Numbered from the stretch's first letter, positions 17,712 through 25,794 are shown. The stretch is 64,000 nt of DNA from Hydrogenophaga pseudoflava NBRC 102511 (GCF_001592285.1 NZ_BCWQ01000005.1:124001-188000); one strand, 5' to 3'. Translations and numbers: made by a program. The notes: generated by a model from the sequence alone, not told the origin.

Positions 17712-19238
17712 ATGGTCACGCGCATCCGCAAAGGCACGCCGAAATCCCCACCCGAGGGCCGCAGCACCCTGCAGTCGGTGGCCGGCGTCCTGGGCCTGGA
17801 GGGCGAGCGCATGAGCAAGGTGGACACCGCCTGGCTGCGCATGGACTCGGACACCAACCTGATGATGATCGTGGGCGTCTGGATCCTGCGACCCGGCATC
17901 ACGCGCGAGGCGCTGGCTCAGCGGGTGCAGGACAAGCTGCTGGGCTACCGGCGCTTCCGGCAGACCGCCCAGCAGGACGCCGCCGGCGCCCACTGGCGCG
18001 ACGACCCCGACTTCTCGCTCGACCGCCATGTGGTCACGCACACGCTGACCCGCCGCCGCGGTCAGGAAGCCCAGGCGGCGCTGCAGGCGCGCGCCGGCGC
18101 GCTGGCCATGGTGCCGCTGGACCCGGCGCACCCGCTGTGGCAGTTCGAGCTGATCGAGGACTACGAGGGTGGTTCGGCGCTGATCGCGCGCATCCACCAC
18201 TGCATCGCCGACGGGATCGCGCTGATCAGCGTGATGATGAGCCTGGTCGATGGCGGCACCGAACCGCCCAAGCGAAAGCCCCGGTCGCACAAACAGGGGC
18301 TGGAGGCGGCCGAGGACTGGGTGGCCGACACGCTGATCCGCCCCTTCGGTGACATCGCCGCACGGGCGCTGGACGCCGCCGGTGGCGGGGCGGCGAAGTC
18401 GCTGTCGATGCTGGCGGCGCCGCAGCAAGGGCTCGGGGAAACACTGGACCAGGCCCTGGAGGTGGCGCGCCTCGGAGGCCAGCTCGCCAGCGATCTGGCG
18501 GCACTGGCCCTCATGCCCGACGACTCACCCACGCGGCTCAAGGGCGCACCCAAGGGTGAAAAGCGAGTGGCCTGGTGCCAGCCCATCCCGCTGACCGAGG
18601 TCAAGGCCATCGGCAAGGCGCTCAACTGCTCGGTCAACGACGTGCTGCTCAGCTGCGTGGCGGGCGCGATCGCCGGCTACCTGCGCCACCATGGCGACGA
18701 CCCGGCAGGCAAGGAGATCCGCGCCATGGTGCCGATCAACCTGCGGCCGATGGAGGACGCCTGGAAGCTGGGCAACCGCTTCGGCCTGATCCCGCTGGTG
18801 CTGCCCGTGGGCATCGCCAACCCGATCGAGCGCGTGTACGCGGTGCGCGCGCGCATGAACGCGCTCAAGGGCAGTCTGCAGCCGCTGCTGACCTTCGGCC
18901 TGCTGTCGGTAGCGGGCCTGCTGATCAAGCCGGCGCAGGACGCGATGCTCAGCCTGTTCGGCCGCAAGACCACCGCCGTGATGACCAATGTGCCCGGTCC
19001 CGGCGAGAAGCTGAAGTTCTGCGGCGCAACCCTGGAGCAGACCATGTTCTGGGTGCCGCAGACCGGCACGGTGGGCCTGGGCGTCTCCATCCTGAGCTAC
19101 GGCGGCGGCGTGCAGTTCGGCGTGATCGCCGACAGCGCGCTCTGCCCCGACCCGCAGCGCATCATCGACGCCTTCGAACCGGAATTTGCGCAACTGCTCG
19201 CCGTCACACTCATGCTCCCCTGGGGAGAGGTGGAGTGA
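17712..19238 (+). CDS. Wax ester synthase/diacylglycerol acyltransferase (WS/DGAT)
   Basis: 508 residues. Transfers acyl groups from acyl-CoA to fatty alcohols or diacylglycerol at the inner membrane. The catalytic HHxxxDG motif is intact as HHCIADG at 162-168, the PLW motif is at 141-143, and the C-terminal DUF1298-like domain (about 360-505) includes VMTNVPGPGEKL. An ATG after CAGGAG at 17712 is used; residues 1-33 are an extension before MSKVDTAWLRMDS, where a shorter start is possible. ACBP lies upstream on the other strand and an acyl-CoA reductase that makes the alcohol is at 5.3 kb. Confidence 0.94.
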   Translation: MVTRIRKGTPKSPPEGRSTLQSVAGVLGLEGERMSKVDTAWLRMDSDTNLMMIVGVWILRPGITREALAQRVQDKLLGYRRFRQTAQQDAAGAHWRDDPDFSLDRHVVTHTLTRRRGQEAQAALQARAGALAMVPLDPAHPLWQFELIEDYEGGSALIARIHHCIADGIALISVMMSLVDGGTEPPKRKPRSHKQGLEAAEDWVADTLIRPFGDIAARALDAAGGGAAKSLSMLAAPQQGLGETLDQALEVARLGGQLASDLAALALMPDDSPTRLKGAPKGEKRVAWCQPIPLTEVKAIGKALNCSVNDVLLSCVAGAIAGYLRHHGDDPAGKEIRAMVPINLRPMEDAWKLGNRFGLIPLVLPVGIANPIERVYAVRARMNALKGSLQPLLTFGLLSVAGLLIKPAQDAMLSLFGRKTTAVMTNVPGPGEKLKFCGATLEQTMFWVPQTGTVGLGVSILSYGGGVQFGVIADSALCPDPQRIIDAFEPEFAQLLAVTLMLPWGEVE

Positions 19239-19272
19239 CCCCCATTCCCTCTGCCGTGCATTCCGGAGAGCG

Positions 19273-19372
19273 TGCCCCTGTCCAGTGGCCCCGTGGAACG
19301 GGCTTTGCCCGGCCACAGGGGCCGTCCCCCCGCGCCGCAGGGGGAAAGCGCCGTCAGGCGCGCAGGGGGGAA
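19273..19372 (-). repeat. Dispersed palindromic repeat, copy D (diverged)
   Basis: Lies 34 bp after the WS/DGAT stop in the orientation opposite to copies A and B, and overlaps the last six codons of coaX. Its hairpin reads CGGGC-TTT-GCCCG where copy C reads CCGGC-TTC-GCCGG: paired bases have changed together, keeping the stem. Confidence 0.65.
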
Positions 19373-20130
19373 AATCGCCTGTCTGCGATTTCGAGCAGGC
19401 CGTCGAAAATGAGGCTGTCCACCAGCTCGCAGGGCGTGGACATGCTGGGCGCCATCTTCCAGCCCGCGCCGCCGGTCATGTAGCAGACCGGGTCTTCGCC
19501 GCAATGGCCGCGCAGGTTGTCCCACATGCGCTGCACCGCACCGGCAATGGCGAAGGTGCCGCCGCTGGTGAGGGCGTCGCTGGTGTTGGTCGGGAAGTCG
19601 CGCACCTCGCCGGTGGGCACGTGCAGCCCGGCGGTGCCGGACTCCAGCGCGCGCAGCATGATGCCGTGGCCGGGCAGGATGATGCCGCCCAGGAAGCGGC
19701 CGGCCGAATCGATCGCCTCGACCGTCACCGCGGTACCGACCATGACCACGATGCAAGGCCTGGCCGGCCCCTTCTGCAGCAGGCGCTGGCGCGCGCCGAT
19801 CATCGCAACCCAGCGGTCGGAACCGAGGCGGGCCGGGTGGTCGTAGCCGTTGCTCAGACCCGCCTCCGACGCGCTGGACACCACCCACTGGGGCGTCACG
19901 TCCCACTGTTCGAGCTGTTCCTCGACCCGCCGCTTCACAGCGTCGCCCGCCACGATGCAGCCCAGCACCCGGGTGGGTGCGGACAGGCTGCTCCAGTCGC
20001 CCTCGGCCAGTTTCTCGATGTTCTCCAGGAACTGTGCACCATGCGCCAGCAGGCGCCCTCCCACACGGGGGGCGTCGTACAGCGCCCATTTCAATCGCGT
20101 GTTGCCAACATCCAGCGCCAGTAAAGTCAT
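19354..20130 (-). CDS. coaX: Type III pantothenate kinase
   Basis: 258 residues. First step of coenzyme A synthesis; the CoaX type uses ATP and a monovalent cation and is not feedback-inhibited by CoA. The ASKHA-fold phosphate-1 motif DVGNTRLKW is at 6-14, the GSDRW substrate motif at about 103-107, and the [11 protein letters not shown] phosphate-2 region near 128-138. The ATG at 20130 (MTLLALD) is preferred over an upstream one that adds six residues. Its usual partner birA is not next to it. The extreme C-terminus is encoded within repeat copy D. Confidence 0.94.
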   Translation of the reverse strand: MTLLALDVGNTRLKWALYDAPRVGGRLLAHGAQFLENIEKLAEGDWSSLSAPTRVLGCIVAGDAVKRRVEEQLEQWDVTPQWVVSSASEAGLSNGYDHPARLGSDRWVAMIGARQRLLQKGPARPCIVVMVGTAVTVEAIDSAGRFLGGIILPGHGIMLRALESGTAGLHVPTGEVRDFPTNTSDALTSGGTFAIAGAVQRMWDNLRGHCGEDPVCYMTGGAGWKMAPSMSTPCELVDSLIFDGLLEIADRRFSPLRA

Positions 20131-20202
20131 GCGGAAGATTATGAACAAGGCCTGGCAGGCACTTTGCGGCGATGCAGCATCCTCATCGCGACCTCACCGG
20201 CG

Positions 20203-20874
20203 TCAGATCAACCCGATCCAGCAGGCCCGTTGCACCGCAGAGAGCTTGTTGTCGGTCTTGAGTTTGGCCATGGCATTGGCCAGGTGGTAGTTGACGGTGC
20301 GCTCCGAGCAGTCCATGCGCTGCGCGGTTTCGCGCGCGGTCAGGCCTTCGAAGGCGTAGTTCAGGCTCTCCTGCTCGCGGGGGCTGAGCGTGACCCGCTG
20401 CTCGGCGATGGCGCGGCGCAGCATCGGCCAGATGTTGTAGGCCGACCAGGCCAGGGCCGCGGCCTCGGAGCGGTCCGCGAAGGCCCGGGGGCTGAACATG
20501 AAGCACTCGAACGCGCGCCCCGCCGGCAGGCTGAAGGCCACCCGCACCAGGGTCTGGTGCCCGTGGGCCAGCCAGAGCCTGCGCCAGCGGCTGGACGGCT
20601 CGGCATAGGCCGCCTTGGAAATGTCCTGCCAGGCCACCAGGGGTGCATCGCTGTCGCGCCAGCTGGCGCCAAAGTCGGTGCTGGCGGCCAGGGCCTCCGC
20701 GGCACCGAGCAGGCGCGGCGGATGCACGGCCAGCACCTCGCGCTCGTCCCGCCCCCCCATCGGATTGGGCCCCATCACCAGCACCGCCTCGACCCCGGAG
20801 TCGCGCAAGGCGCGAACCCAATCGGCCAAAATGGCGTCCACGCCCACGCTGTCAAAGTTGACAGGAAGGGTCAT
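20203..20874 (-). CDS. LuxR-family transcriptional regulator of the cqs-like cluster
   Basis: 223 residues. The C-terminal GerE/LuxR HTH (about 155-215) is clear: LSPREQESLNYAFEGLTARE, then QRMDCSERTVNYHLANAMAK. The N-terminal about 145 residues have the size of an autoinducer-binding domain, but I cannot find the usual Trp/Tyr/Asp signature for acyl-homoserine lactones. It may bind another ligand or none. No luxI is nearby, so it is a LuxR solo. It is divergent from the CqsS-like kinase with 87 bp between starts and is the likely DNA-binding output, or a parallel input, of that signalling cluster. Start chosen at MTLPVNFDSVG; a much longer open frame upstream is antisense to the kinase. Confidence 0.84.
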   Translation of the reverse strand: MTLPVNFDSVGVDAILADWVRALRDSGVEAVLVMGPNPMGGRDEREVLAVHPPRLLGAAEALAASTDFGASWRDSDAPLVAWQDISKAAYAEPSSRWRRLWLAHGHQTLVRVAFSLPAGRAFECFMFSPRAFADRSEAAALAWSAYNIWPMLRRAIAEQRVTLSPREQESLNYAFEGLTARETAQRMDCSERTVNYHLANAMAKLKTDNKLSAVQRACWIGLI

Positions 20875-20878
20875 GACG

Positions 20879-20938
20879 GGCAACGCCCCGTTGCCGGGAC
20901 AATGGACCCGCCCGCCACAAGACCACGGGCTGGCAACG
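20879..20938. promoter_or_regulatory. GGCAACG dyad and half-site in the luxR/cqsS divergent region
   Basis: GGCAACGCCCCGTTGCC at 20879-20895 is a perfect 7-3-7 inverted repeat; a further GGCAACG half-site lies at 20932-20938. The dyad begins four bases upstream of the luxR ATG, so it could be a LuxR-type operator or, as RNA, a hairpin over the luxR ribosome-binding region. Seen directly; role inferred. Confidence 0.45.
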
Positions 20939-20961
20939 TCGGTCGACGCTGGAAGGAATAC

Positions 20962-22296
20962 ATGTTGCAGTGGGACCGTCTCAGGGTTCACAACGCCAGG
21001 CTGAGGTTCTGGCGCTGGGTGGTGGACGAAATTGTCCATGCACCTCTGGAGCCTATTTTGCATCCTTCGACGGCCCGCCTCCAGTGGCTGGGCGTCTTCA
21101 CCTTCGGCGGCCACTTCATCTTCGGGTGGCTGTGGGGCCAGGCCCTGCCGCAGCCCTACGAGCTGTTTGCGGTGCGCGTGGTGCTGGCCCTGACGGGGCT
21201 GCTGCTGCTGCATCCGCGCGTGAACCGGGACCTGCAGTCCAAGACCAGCGTCTGGGTGTACGGGCTGATCTTCTGGCTGCAGCTGCCGCTGTTCTTCGGA
21301 TGGATGTTCCTGATGAACGAGGGCAACAAGGTCTGGCTGGCCAGTGTGTGCAGCATGATCCTGATCTATTTCCACATCACCGACTGGCGCCTGGCCTCGC
21401 TGGGCTGCATCACCGGGTTCGCAGTCGCCGCGGGCCTGTTCCTGCTCACCGGCACGCAGCAGACCTGGGTCGGCATCGAGCCCGAGAACCTCACCCTGAT
21501 CGGCTTTGCCCTGGGCATGAGCCTGATGCTGGGCATGTCGGGCGCCAACCTGCGCCGGGTCCGGCTGATCAACACGCTCAGCACCATGGGCGTGATGGCG
21601 CACGAACTGCGCACGCCACTGGCCACGGTGAACCTGGTCGGCGACGTGCTGCGTGGCCTGGCCCAGCACGACGTGCCCGAACCCAAGCGCAAGAAGCTGG
21701 AGGAGCTGGCGCAGCGGCTGCAGAACCTGGTGCGCAGCATGAACCGGCAGATCGACACCCAGATCTCCAACGCGCAGCTGCTGAGGCTGCCCCGGCCCAC
21801 CGCCCATCTCACCGCGTTCGAACTGGTGCAGGACGTGCTCGGCCAGTACCCGTTCCGCTCACCGCGCGAGCGCGAATGCGTGCAGCTGGCGCTGGAAGAG
21901 GACTTCGGCTTCCTGGGGTCTCGTGCCCAGTTTTCACAGGTTCTGGTCAACCTGATCAAAAATGCCATGCATGCGCTGGCCGCATCCGGAGACGCCCCCA
22001 AGCCGGGCGACCTGCGCGTGGAGGTGACGGTCAAGGACGGGCTGGGCAGGATCGTGGTGACCGACAAGGGCACCGGCATTCCGCTGCAGAAACAACACCG
22101 CATCTTCGAACCCTTTTTCTCACTGCAGAGCAGTGTCGGCAACGGACTGGGGCTGACGTTCTGCAAAAACGTGGTGGAGGCGTCGGACGGTCGGCTGCTC
22201 CTCCAGTCCCAACCCGGTCACGGTGCCTCGTTCACGATCGTGCTGCCCCTGCGGGACGAGCGTGCCCCCTTCATACCGCCCACGAGCACACACTGA
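20962..22296 (+). CDS. cqsS: CqsS/LqsS-like membrane sensor histidine kinase
   Basis: 444 residues. About six hydrophobic segments (roughly 41-57, 68-84, 97-118, 124-142, 146-164, 176-193) precede the kinase core. LPLFFGWMFLMNEGNKVW (108-125) resembles the matching region I recall in Vibrio CqsS, receptor for the alpha-hydroxyketone CAI-1. The H box is MAHELRTPL (His214), the N box has Asn334, and the ATP-site motifs are DKGTGI (368-373) and GNGLGL (393-398). Unlike Vibrio CqsS there is no C-terminal receiver; a separate response regulator follows after 3 bp, as in the Legionella LqsS/LqsR pattern. A strong Shine-Dalgarno (GGAAGG) supports the start. Confidence 0.86.
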   Translation: MLQWDRLRVHNARLRFWRWVVDEIVHAPLEPILHPSTARLQWLGVFTFGGHFIFGWLWGQALPQPYELFAVRVVLALTGLLLLHPRVNRDLQSKTSVWVYGLIFWLQLPLFFGWMFLMNEGNKVWLASVCSMILIYFHITDWRLASLGCITGFAVAAGLFLLTGTQQTWVGIEPENLTLIGFALGMSLMLGMSGANLRRVRLINTLSTMGVMAHELRTPLATVNLVGDVLRGLAQHDVPEPKRKKLEELAQRLQNLVRSMNRQIDTQISNAQLLRLPRPTAHLTAFELVQDVLGQYPFRSPRERECVQLALEEDFGFLGSRAQFSQVLVNLIKNAMHALAASGDAPKPGDLRVEVTVKDGLGRIVVTDKGTGIPLQKQHRIFEPFFSLQSSVGNGLGLTFCKNVVEASDGRLLLQSQPGHGASFTIVLPLRDERAPFIPPTSTH

Positions 22297-22299
22297 GCC

Positions 22300-23286
22300 A
22301 TGGCCTTCAACTTTCCGCTGTACCACCGTTCGGGAAGCCTGATCTTTCTGGACGACGACATCGACTATCTGGAGATGCTGGGCATGGTCGTGCCCAGCTT
22401 TCTGCAGGTCGAACTGTTTTCACGACCGGCGGCCTTCATCGCCCGGATGAACGACGAGCCGGCGCGCTGGGAGGCCGACGCGGGGCACCACCTGCAGATG
22501 ATCGACCGCTGGCGCCACGGCCACCATCTGCTTCCGCAGGTGCTGCGCTACTGGGGCTCCAACCCGGCGCGCTACCAGCTGGCACAAACCTGTGTGGTGG
22601 ACTTCGCCATGCCAGGCATCGATGGCCTGAAGGTGCTCGAAACCCTGGTGGACTGGCCGGGCTCGCGCATCCTGCTGACCGGGCAGGCCGATGAGCAGAT
22701 CGCGATCAAGGCCTTCAACAACGGCCTGATCGACCAGTTCATCCCCAAGCAGACGGCCGACATCGCCGGGCGCCTGATGACCACCCTTATCAAGCTGGCC
22801 CGGCGCGCCCATCCGCGGCTGAACACCGTCTGGCGCACGGCCATGCAGTCCCACCACCAGGCCCTGCTGGAAGTGCCATCCATCATGGAGGCGCTGCTGA
22901 CCCGGGCCCGCTCGCACTGGATCGAGTACGTCGTGCTCGATGAACCCTTTGGCATGCTGGGCCTGACGCCGGAAGGCCTTTGCGAATGGCTGCAGCTGGA
23001 GCCCGCCTCCGGCCTGAAGGACGTGGCCGATCTGGCCCGGTCGGCGGGACTGGGGTTCGACGTCGTGCAGGCCATCCAGAAGGGGCTGCTGCTTCCGGCG
23101 GTCGAGCTGCACCAGCAGCTGGGCCTGCGCGGGCCGATCCGGACCGAAAAGGCCTTTGCGGTGGGCGACGACGGACAGCTCATCGGCGCCCTGTTCCCGC
23201 TGGCGGAGACCGACCTGCCGCTGCCGATCTACCCGTACCGCAACTTCCTGGACATGCAGGGCGTGCGGACCATTCAGGACAGCTGA
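22300..23286 (+). CDS. LqsR-like response regulator with an enlarged receiver
   Basis: 328 residues. The receiver begins SLIFLDDDIDYLEML (acidic residues at 18-20), but the phospho-acceptor sits unusually late, at Asp101 in CVVDFAMPGIDGL, because about 45-50 extra residues lie between. Thr127 (ILLTGQADE) and Lys150 (FIPKQ) complete the site. I recall a comparably late Asp in Legionella LqsR. The C-terminal about 170 residues show no HTH I recognise and may be a non-DNA-binding output. It starts 3 bp after the CqsS-like kinase and ends overlapping the convergent cqsA gene by 13 bp. Partner of that kinase with good confidence; output mechanism unknown. Confidence 0.82.
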   Translation: MAFNFPLYHRSGSLIFLDDDIDYLEMLGMVVPSFLQVELFSRPAAFIARMNDEPARWEADAGHHLQMIDRWRHGHHLLPQVLRYWGSNPARYQLAQTCVVDFAMPGIDGLKVLETLVDWPGSRILLTGQADEQIAIKAFNNGLIDQFIPKQTADIAGRLMTTLIKLARRAHPRLNTVWRTAMQSHHQALLEVPSIMEALLTRARSHWIEYVVLDEPFGMLGLTPEGLCEWLQLEPASGLKDVADLARSAGLGFDVVQAIQKGLLLPAVELHQQLGLRGPIRTEKAFAVGDDGQLIGALFPLAETDLPLPIYPYRNFLDMQGVRTIQDS

Positions 23287-24518
23287 GCACCACCGCGCTG
23301 GCGGCGGGCGGCCGCCCATTCCCAGGGCCGGACCCGGTCGGCGACCAGGCGCGCAGCCGACTCGACGTGTTCGAGCTCCGCCTCGGTCAGCGCCGAGTGC
23401 AGGGTCATCCGTGCCAGGGACCGGTTGCGGCTGGTGGCCGGTGCACCAAAGAACGCGGTGTGCACCCCCAGCGCATCCAGCTCGTCGCGCACCTGGATGG
23501 TGGCGGGCTCCGGCCCCGCTTCGAGCGCGATGATCTGCTCGGTGCCCTGGTCGATCGGATACCCCATACCGGTCAGCGCGCTGCGGATGCGCCGGGTCAC
23601 CAGCCGCAGGTTCTCGCGCGCGGCGTCGGCCTGCTGCAGCACGTCCACCGTGGCCGCCAGGCCGGCCGCTTCGTGCGGCAACACGCAGGAGCTGAAGATG
23701 TTGGGGAAGCTGGAGGTGAGGATGTGGTAGCGCAGGCGGTCCGGCGCGGTGAAGAAGCCGGCCCGCCCCGCCATGGCCTTGGCCAGGCTCGCGGAGATGA
23801 AATGCACCCGGTCCGTCACCCCCAGCTGGGCGCACAGGCCGGCGCCCGATGGACCGTGGGTGCCCAGCGAGTGCGACTCGTCGACCAGGATCATCGAGCC
23901 GTGCCGCTCCACCACGTCGAGCATCTCCAGCAGCGGGCACACCGCGCCGGTGGTGCTGTAGACCGAGTCCACCGCCACCAGTCCCGGGCCGTGCCGGCTC
24001 ATGAGCTTGTCCAGGTGCTGGGGGTCGTTGTGCCGGAACACCTGCGAGGGTGCGCGGGCCGCGTGGGCACCTTCCCACAGCGAGGCGTGGGCCTGCCCGT
24101 CCAGGTACACCGGCGTCTCCGGATTGGCCACCGACTGGATCAGGCCGACATTGGCCGCGTAGCCGGACTGGCACACGAACCCGTCCTCCTTGCCCACCCA
24201 GCGCGCGAGCTTCAGTTCGAGGTTGCGGGTCGGGTGTTCGTCGTGCATGAACACCCCGGACTGCACGGCGAAACTGCCGCTGCGGGTCAGCGCCTCCACC
24301 TGGGCCCGCACGATGTCCGGATGGCCAGACACCGACAGGTAGTCGTTGCCGTCCAGGCGCACCGAGTTGGGGCCGGGGCGTGCGCCCTGCACCGCAAATC
24401 GACCCTGCCACAGGTCGTTCCAGCGGGGCACGAAATCCTTCTGGATCCGCGCCTCCAGCGCGGCCGTCAGGCGGGGAGAAGGACGTTGCGCTTCAAGGGT
24501 GTGGTCCAGCAGTTCCAT
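23274..24518 (-). CDS. cqsA: CqsA-type alpha-hydroxyketone autoinducer synthase
   Basis: 414 residues; PLP enzyme of the alpha-oxoamine synthase fold that condenses an acyl-CoA with an amino-acid-derived donor to make CAI-1-like signals. Segments such as QSGYAANVGLIQ, HASLWEGA, RHGPGLVAVDSVYST and VDESHSLGTHGPSGAGL look very close to Vibrio CqsA as I recall it, clearly closer than to BioF or Kbl. PLP-site residues are Asp213-Glu214-Ser-His216 and Lys247 in SASLAKA. The Shine-Dalgarno CAGGAG is four bases from the ATG. It converges on the response-regulator gene, closing a synthase-receptor-regulator cluster. Confidence 0.92.
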   Translation of the reverse strand: MELLDHTLEAQRPSPRLTAALEARIQKDFVPRWNDLWQGRFAVQGARPGPNSVRLDGNDYLSVSGHPDIVRAQVEALTRSGSFAVQSGVFMHDEHPTRNLELKLARWVGKEDGFVCQSGYAANVGLIQSVANPETPVYLDGQAHASLWEGAHAARAPSQVFRHNDPQHLDKLMSRHGPGLVAVDSVYSTTGAVCPLLEMLDVVERHGSMILVDESHSLGTHGPSGAGLCAQLGVTDRVHFISASLAKAMAGRAGFFTAPDRLRYHILTSSFPNIFSSCVLPHEAAGLAATVDVLQQADAARENLRLVTRRIRSALTGMGYPIDQGTEQIIALEAGPEPATIQVRDELDALGVHTAFFGAPATSRNRSLARMTLHSALTEAELEHVESAARLVADRVRPWEWAAARRQRGGAQLS

Positions 24519-24575
24519 GGGGTGCTCCTGTTAAAGAAGAACCCATTGAAAAAACTTGTAGGATGAAAATCGCCC

Positions 24576-24584
24576 CCTCCCTGT
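24576..24584 (-). promoter_or_regulatory. CsrA-like site in the cqsA leader
   Basis: Read on the minus strand this is ACAGGGAGG, matching the CsrA/RsmA consensus ACAnGGAnG, about 58 nt upstream of the cqsA start. A second GGA lies in the Shine-Dalgarno (ACAGGAG, ending at 24525). Post-transcriptional control of lqsA by CsrA-type systems is known in Legionella; here it is only a sequence match. Confidence 0.3.
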
Positions 24585-24631
24585 CAGCATTAGCAGGGGT
24601 GGTTACGCTTTCTTCTCAAGTCTGACGCTGT

Positions 24632-24642
24632 TTATCCGATAA
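24632..24642. promoter_or_regulatory. TTATC-C-GATAA palindrome upstream of cqsA
   Basis: A perfect 11-bp palindrome in the 160-bp gap between cqsA and the persulfide dioxygenase gene, about 115 bp upstream of the cqsA start. It could be an operator for the cqsA promoter. No binder is suggested by the sequence. Confidence 0.3.
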
Positions 24643-24678
24643 GCGGCGCGCCAGCGGATGGCAGCGGTCTCTCTGCTC

Positions 24679-25794
24679 TCAGTTCTGGCGCCAGGGCAGC
24701 CCGTGGTACCGCCAGCCGCCCTTGCGCCCGCGCTGGCCGTGGCCATCGGGATCACCCTCGAAGCCTTCGAGGATGTTGTAGGCCTCCAGGCCCAGTTCCG
24801 TGGCACGCCGCGCGGCCGCGACCGAGCGCACACCGCTGCGGCACAGCAGCACCAGCTTGCGTCCGCCGTCGGCGGCGGCGCGCACCGCCTCGTCGAACCC
24901 GGTGTTCATGGCCATGCCCGGCCACTGCTTCCAGGCCACCGGCAGCGCGCCGGGCACAAAGCCCACCCATTCGCGCTCGGCGTCGGTGCGCACATCCACC
25001 AGCACCGCCTCGCCCTGCTGCACCCACTGCCAGGCCAGCTGGGGCGACACATCGCCCGCGTAGCCGCCCTGCCCGGTGCGCGGCTGCATCAGCTGCACCC
25101 CGTCGGCGTCGTGGCGCAGCCCGGACGTGAGGTTGGCCGGCACGGCTTCGTCGATGCGGCGCGGCCGGGGCAGGTTCAGGCTGTCCATGATGGCCACGAA
25201 TTCGGCCTCGGTCTTGCCGGCCACGCGCGGGTTGCTGGTCTTCTCGTCGCCGATGGTGGACGAGGTGCGGCCCTGGTAGTCGTGCCCGGGCCATACGGTG
25301 GTGTCATCGGGCAGCGCAAACAGCACTTGTGTGAGGCTGCGGTAGAGGTCGACCGCGCTGCCCGACTGGAAATCGGTGCGGCCACAGCCGCCGATCAGCA
25401 GCGCGTCGCCGGTGAACACATGGTCGCGCCAGAGGTAGCTCATGCTGCCGGCCGTGTGGCCCGGCGTGTGCAGGGCGCGCAGGCGCTCGGCACCGAACTC
25501 AAGCTCGTCGCCATCCTGCAGCTGCCGGCCCGCCGTGCCGATGCCGCAGCCCGCCGGCGCCGCCGTCCTGGCGCCCGCCAGCTCGGCCAGCTTGCCGGCG
25601 CTGGTGATGTGGTCGGCATGGGCATGGGTCTCCAGGGTCCAGACCAGGCGCAACCCGTATTCGCGCAGCACCGCCAGGTCGCGCTCGATCTGCTCGTCCA
25701 CCGGGTCGATGATCACCGCCTCGCGCGTGGCCTGGTCGAACAGCAGGTAGGTGTAGGTGCTAGACGCCGGGTCGAACAGCTGGATGGGTTTCAT
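24679..25794 (-). CDS. Persulfide dioxygenase-rhodanese fusion (ETHE1-like)
   Basis: 371 residues. The N-terminal metallo-beta-lactamase domain (about 1-235) has HAHADH (57-62), His113, Asp130 and His171, the ETHE1-type mononuclear iron set for oxidising glutathione persulfide to sulfite. The C-terminal rhodanese domain (about 250-365) has active Cys318 in the loop CRSGVRS. Fusions of this order are known as PRF enzymes in Burkholderia and as CstB-like proteins; they handle sulfane sulfur from H2S oxidation. The ATG at 25794 is used; a longer open frame runs through the regulator gene and is not coding. A CsoR-family regulator lies 23 bp upstream on the same strand. Confidence 0.9.
   Translation of the reverse strand: MKPIQLFDPASSTYTYLLFDQATREAVIIDPVDEQIERDLAVLREYGLRLVWTLETHAHADHITSAGKLAELAGARTAAPAGCGIGTAGRQLQDGDELEFGAERLRALHTPGHTAGSMSYLWRDHVFTGDALLIGGCGRTDFQSGSAVDLYRSLTQVLFALPDDTTVWPGHDYQGRTSSTIGDEKTSNPRVAGKTEAEFVAIMDSLNLPRPRRIDEAVPANLTSGLRHDADGVQLMQPRTGQGGYAGDVSPQLAWQWVQQGEAVLVDVRTDAEREWVGFVPGALPVAWKQWPGMAMNTGFDEAVRAAADGGRKLVLLCRSGVRSVAAARRATELGLEAYNILEGFEGDPDGHGQRGRKGGWRYHGLPWRQN

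Noticed and set aside
20203-21807. Reading the LuxR frame as a 534-residue protein
   Set aside because: The first 311 codons are antisense to the CqsS-like kinase and low-complexity; homology starts at the Met at 20874.
23274-24518. 8-amino-7-oxononanoate synthase or 2-amino-3-ketobutyrate ligase
   Set aside because: The fold is shared, but several long segments match CqsA as I recall it and the neighbours are a CqsS-like kinase and a response regulator, with no biotin or threonine genes.
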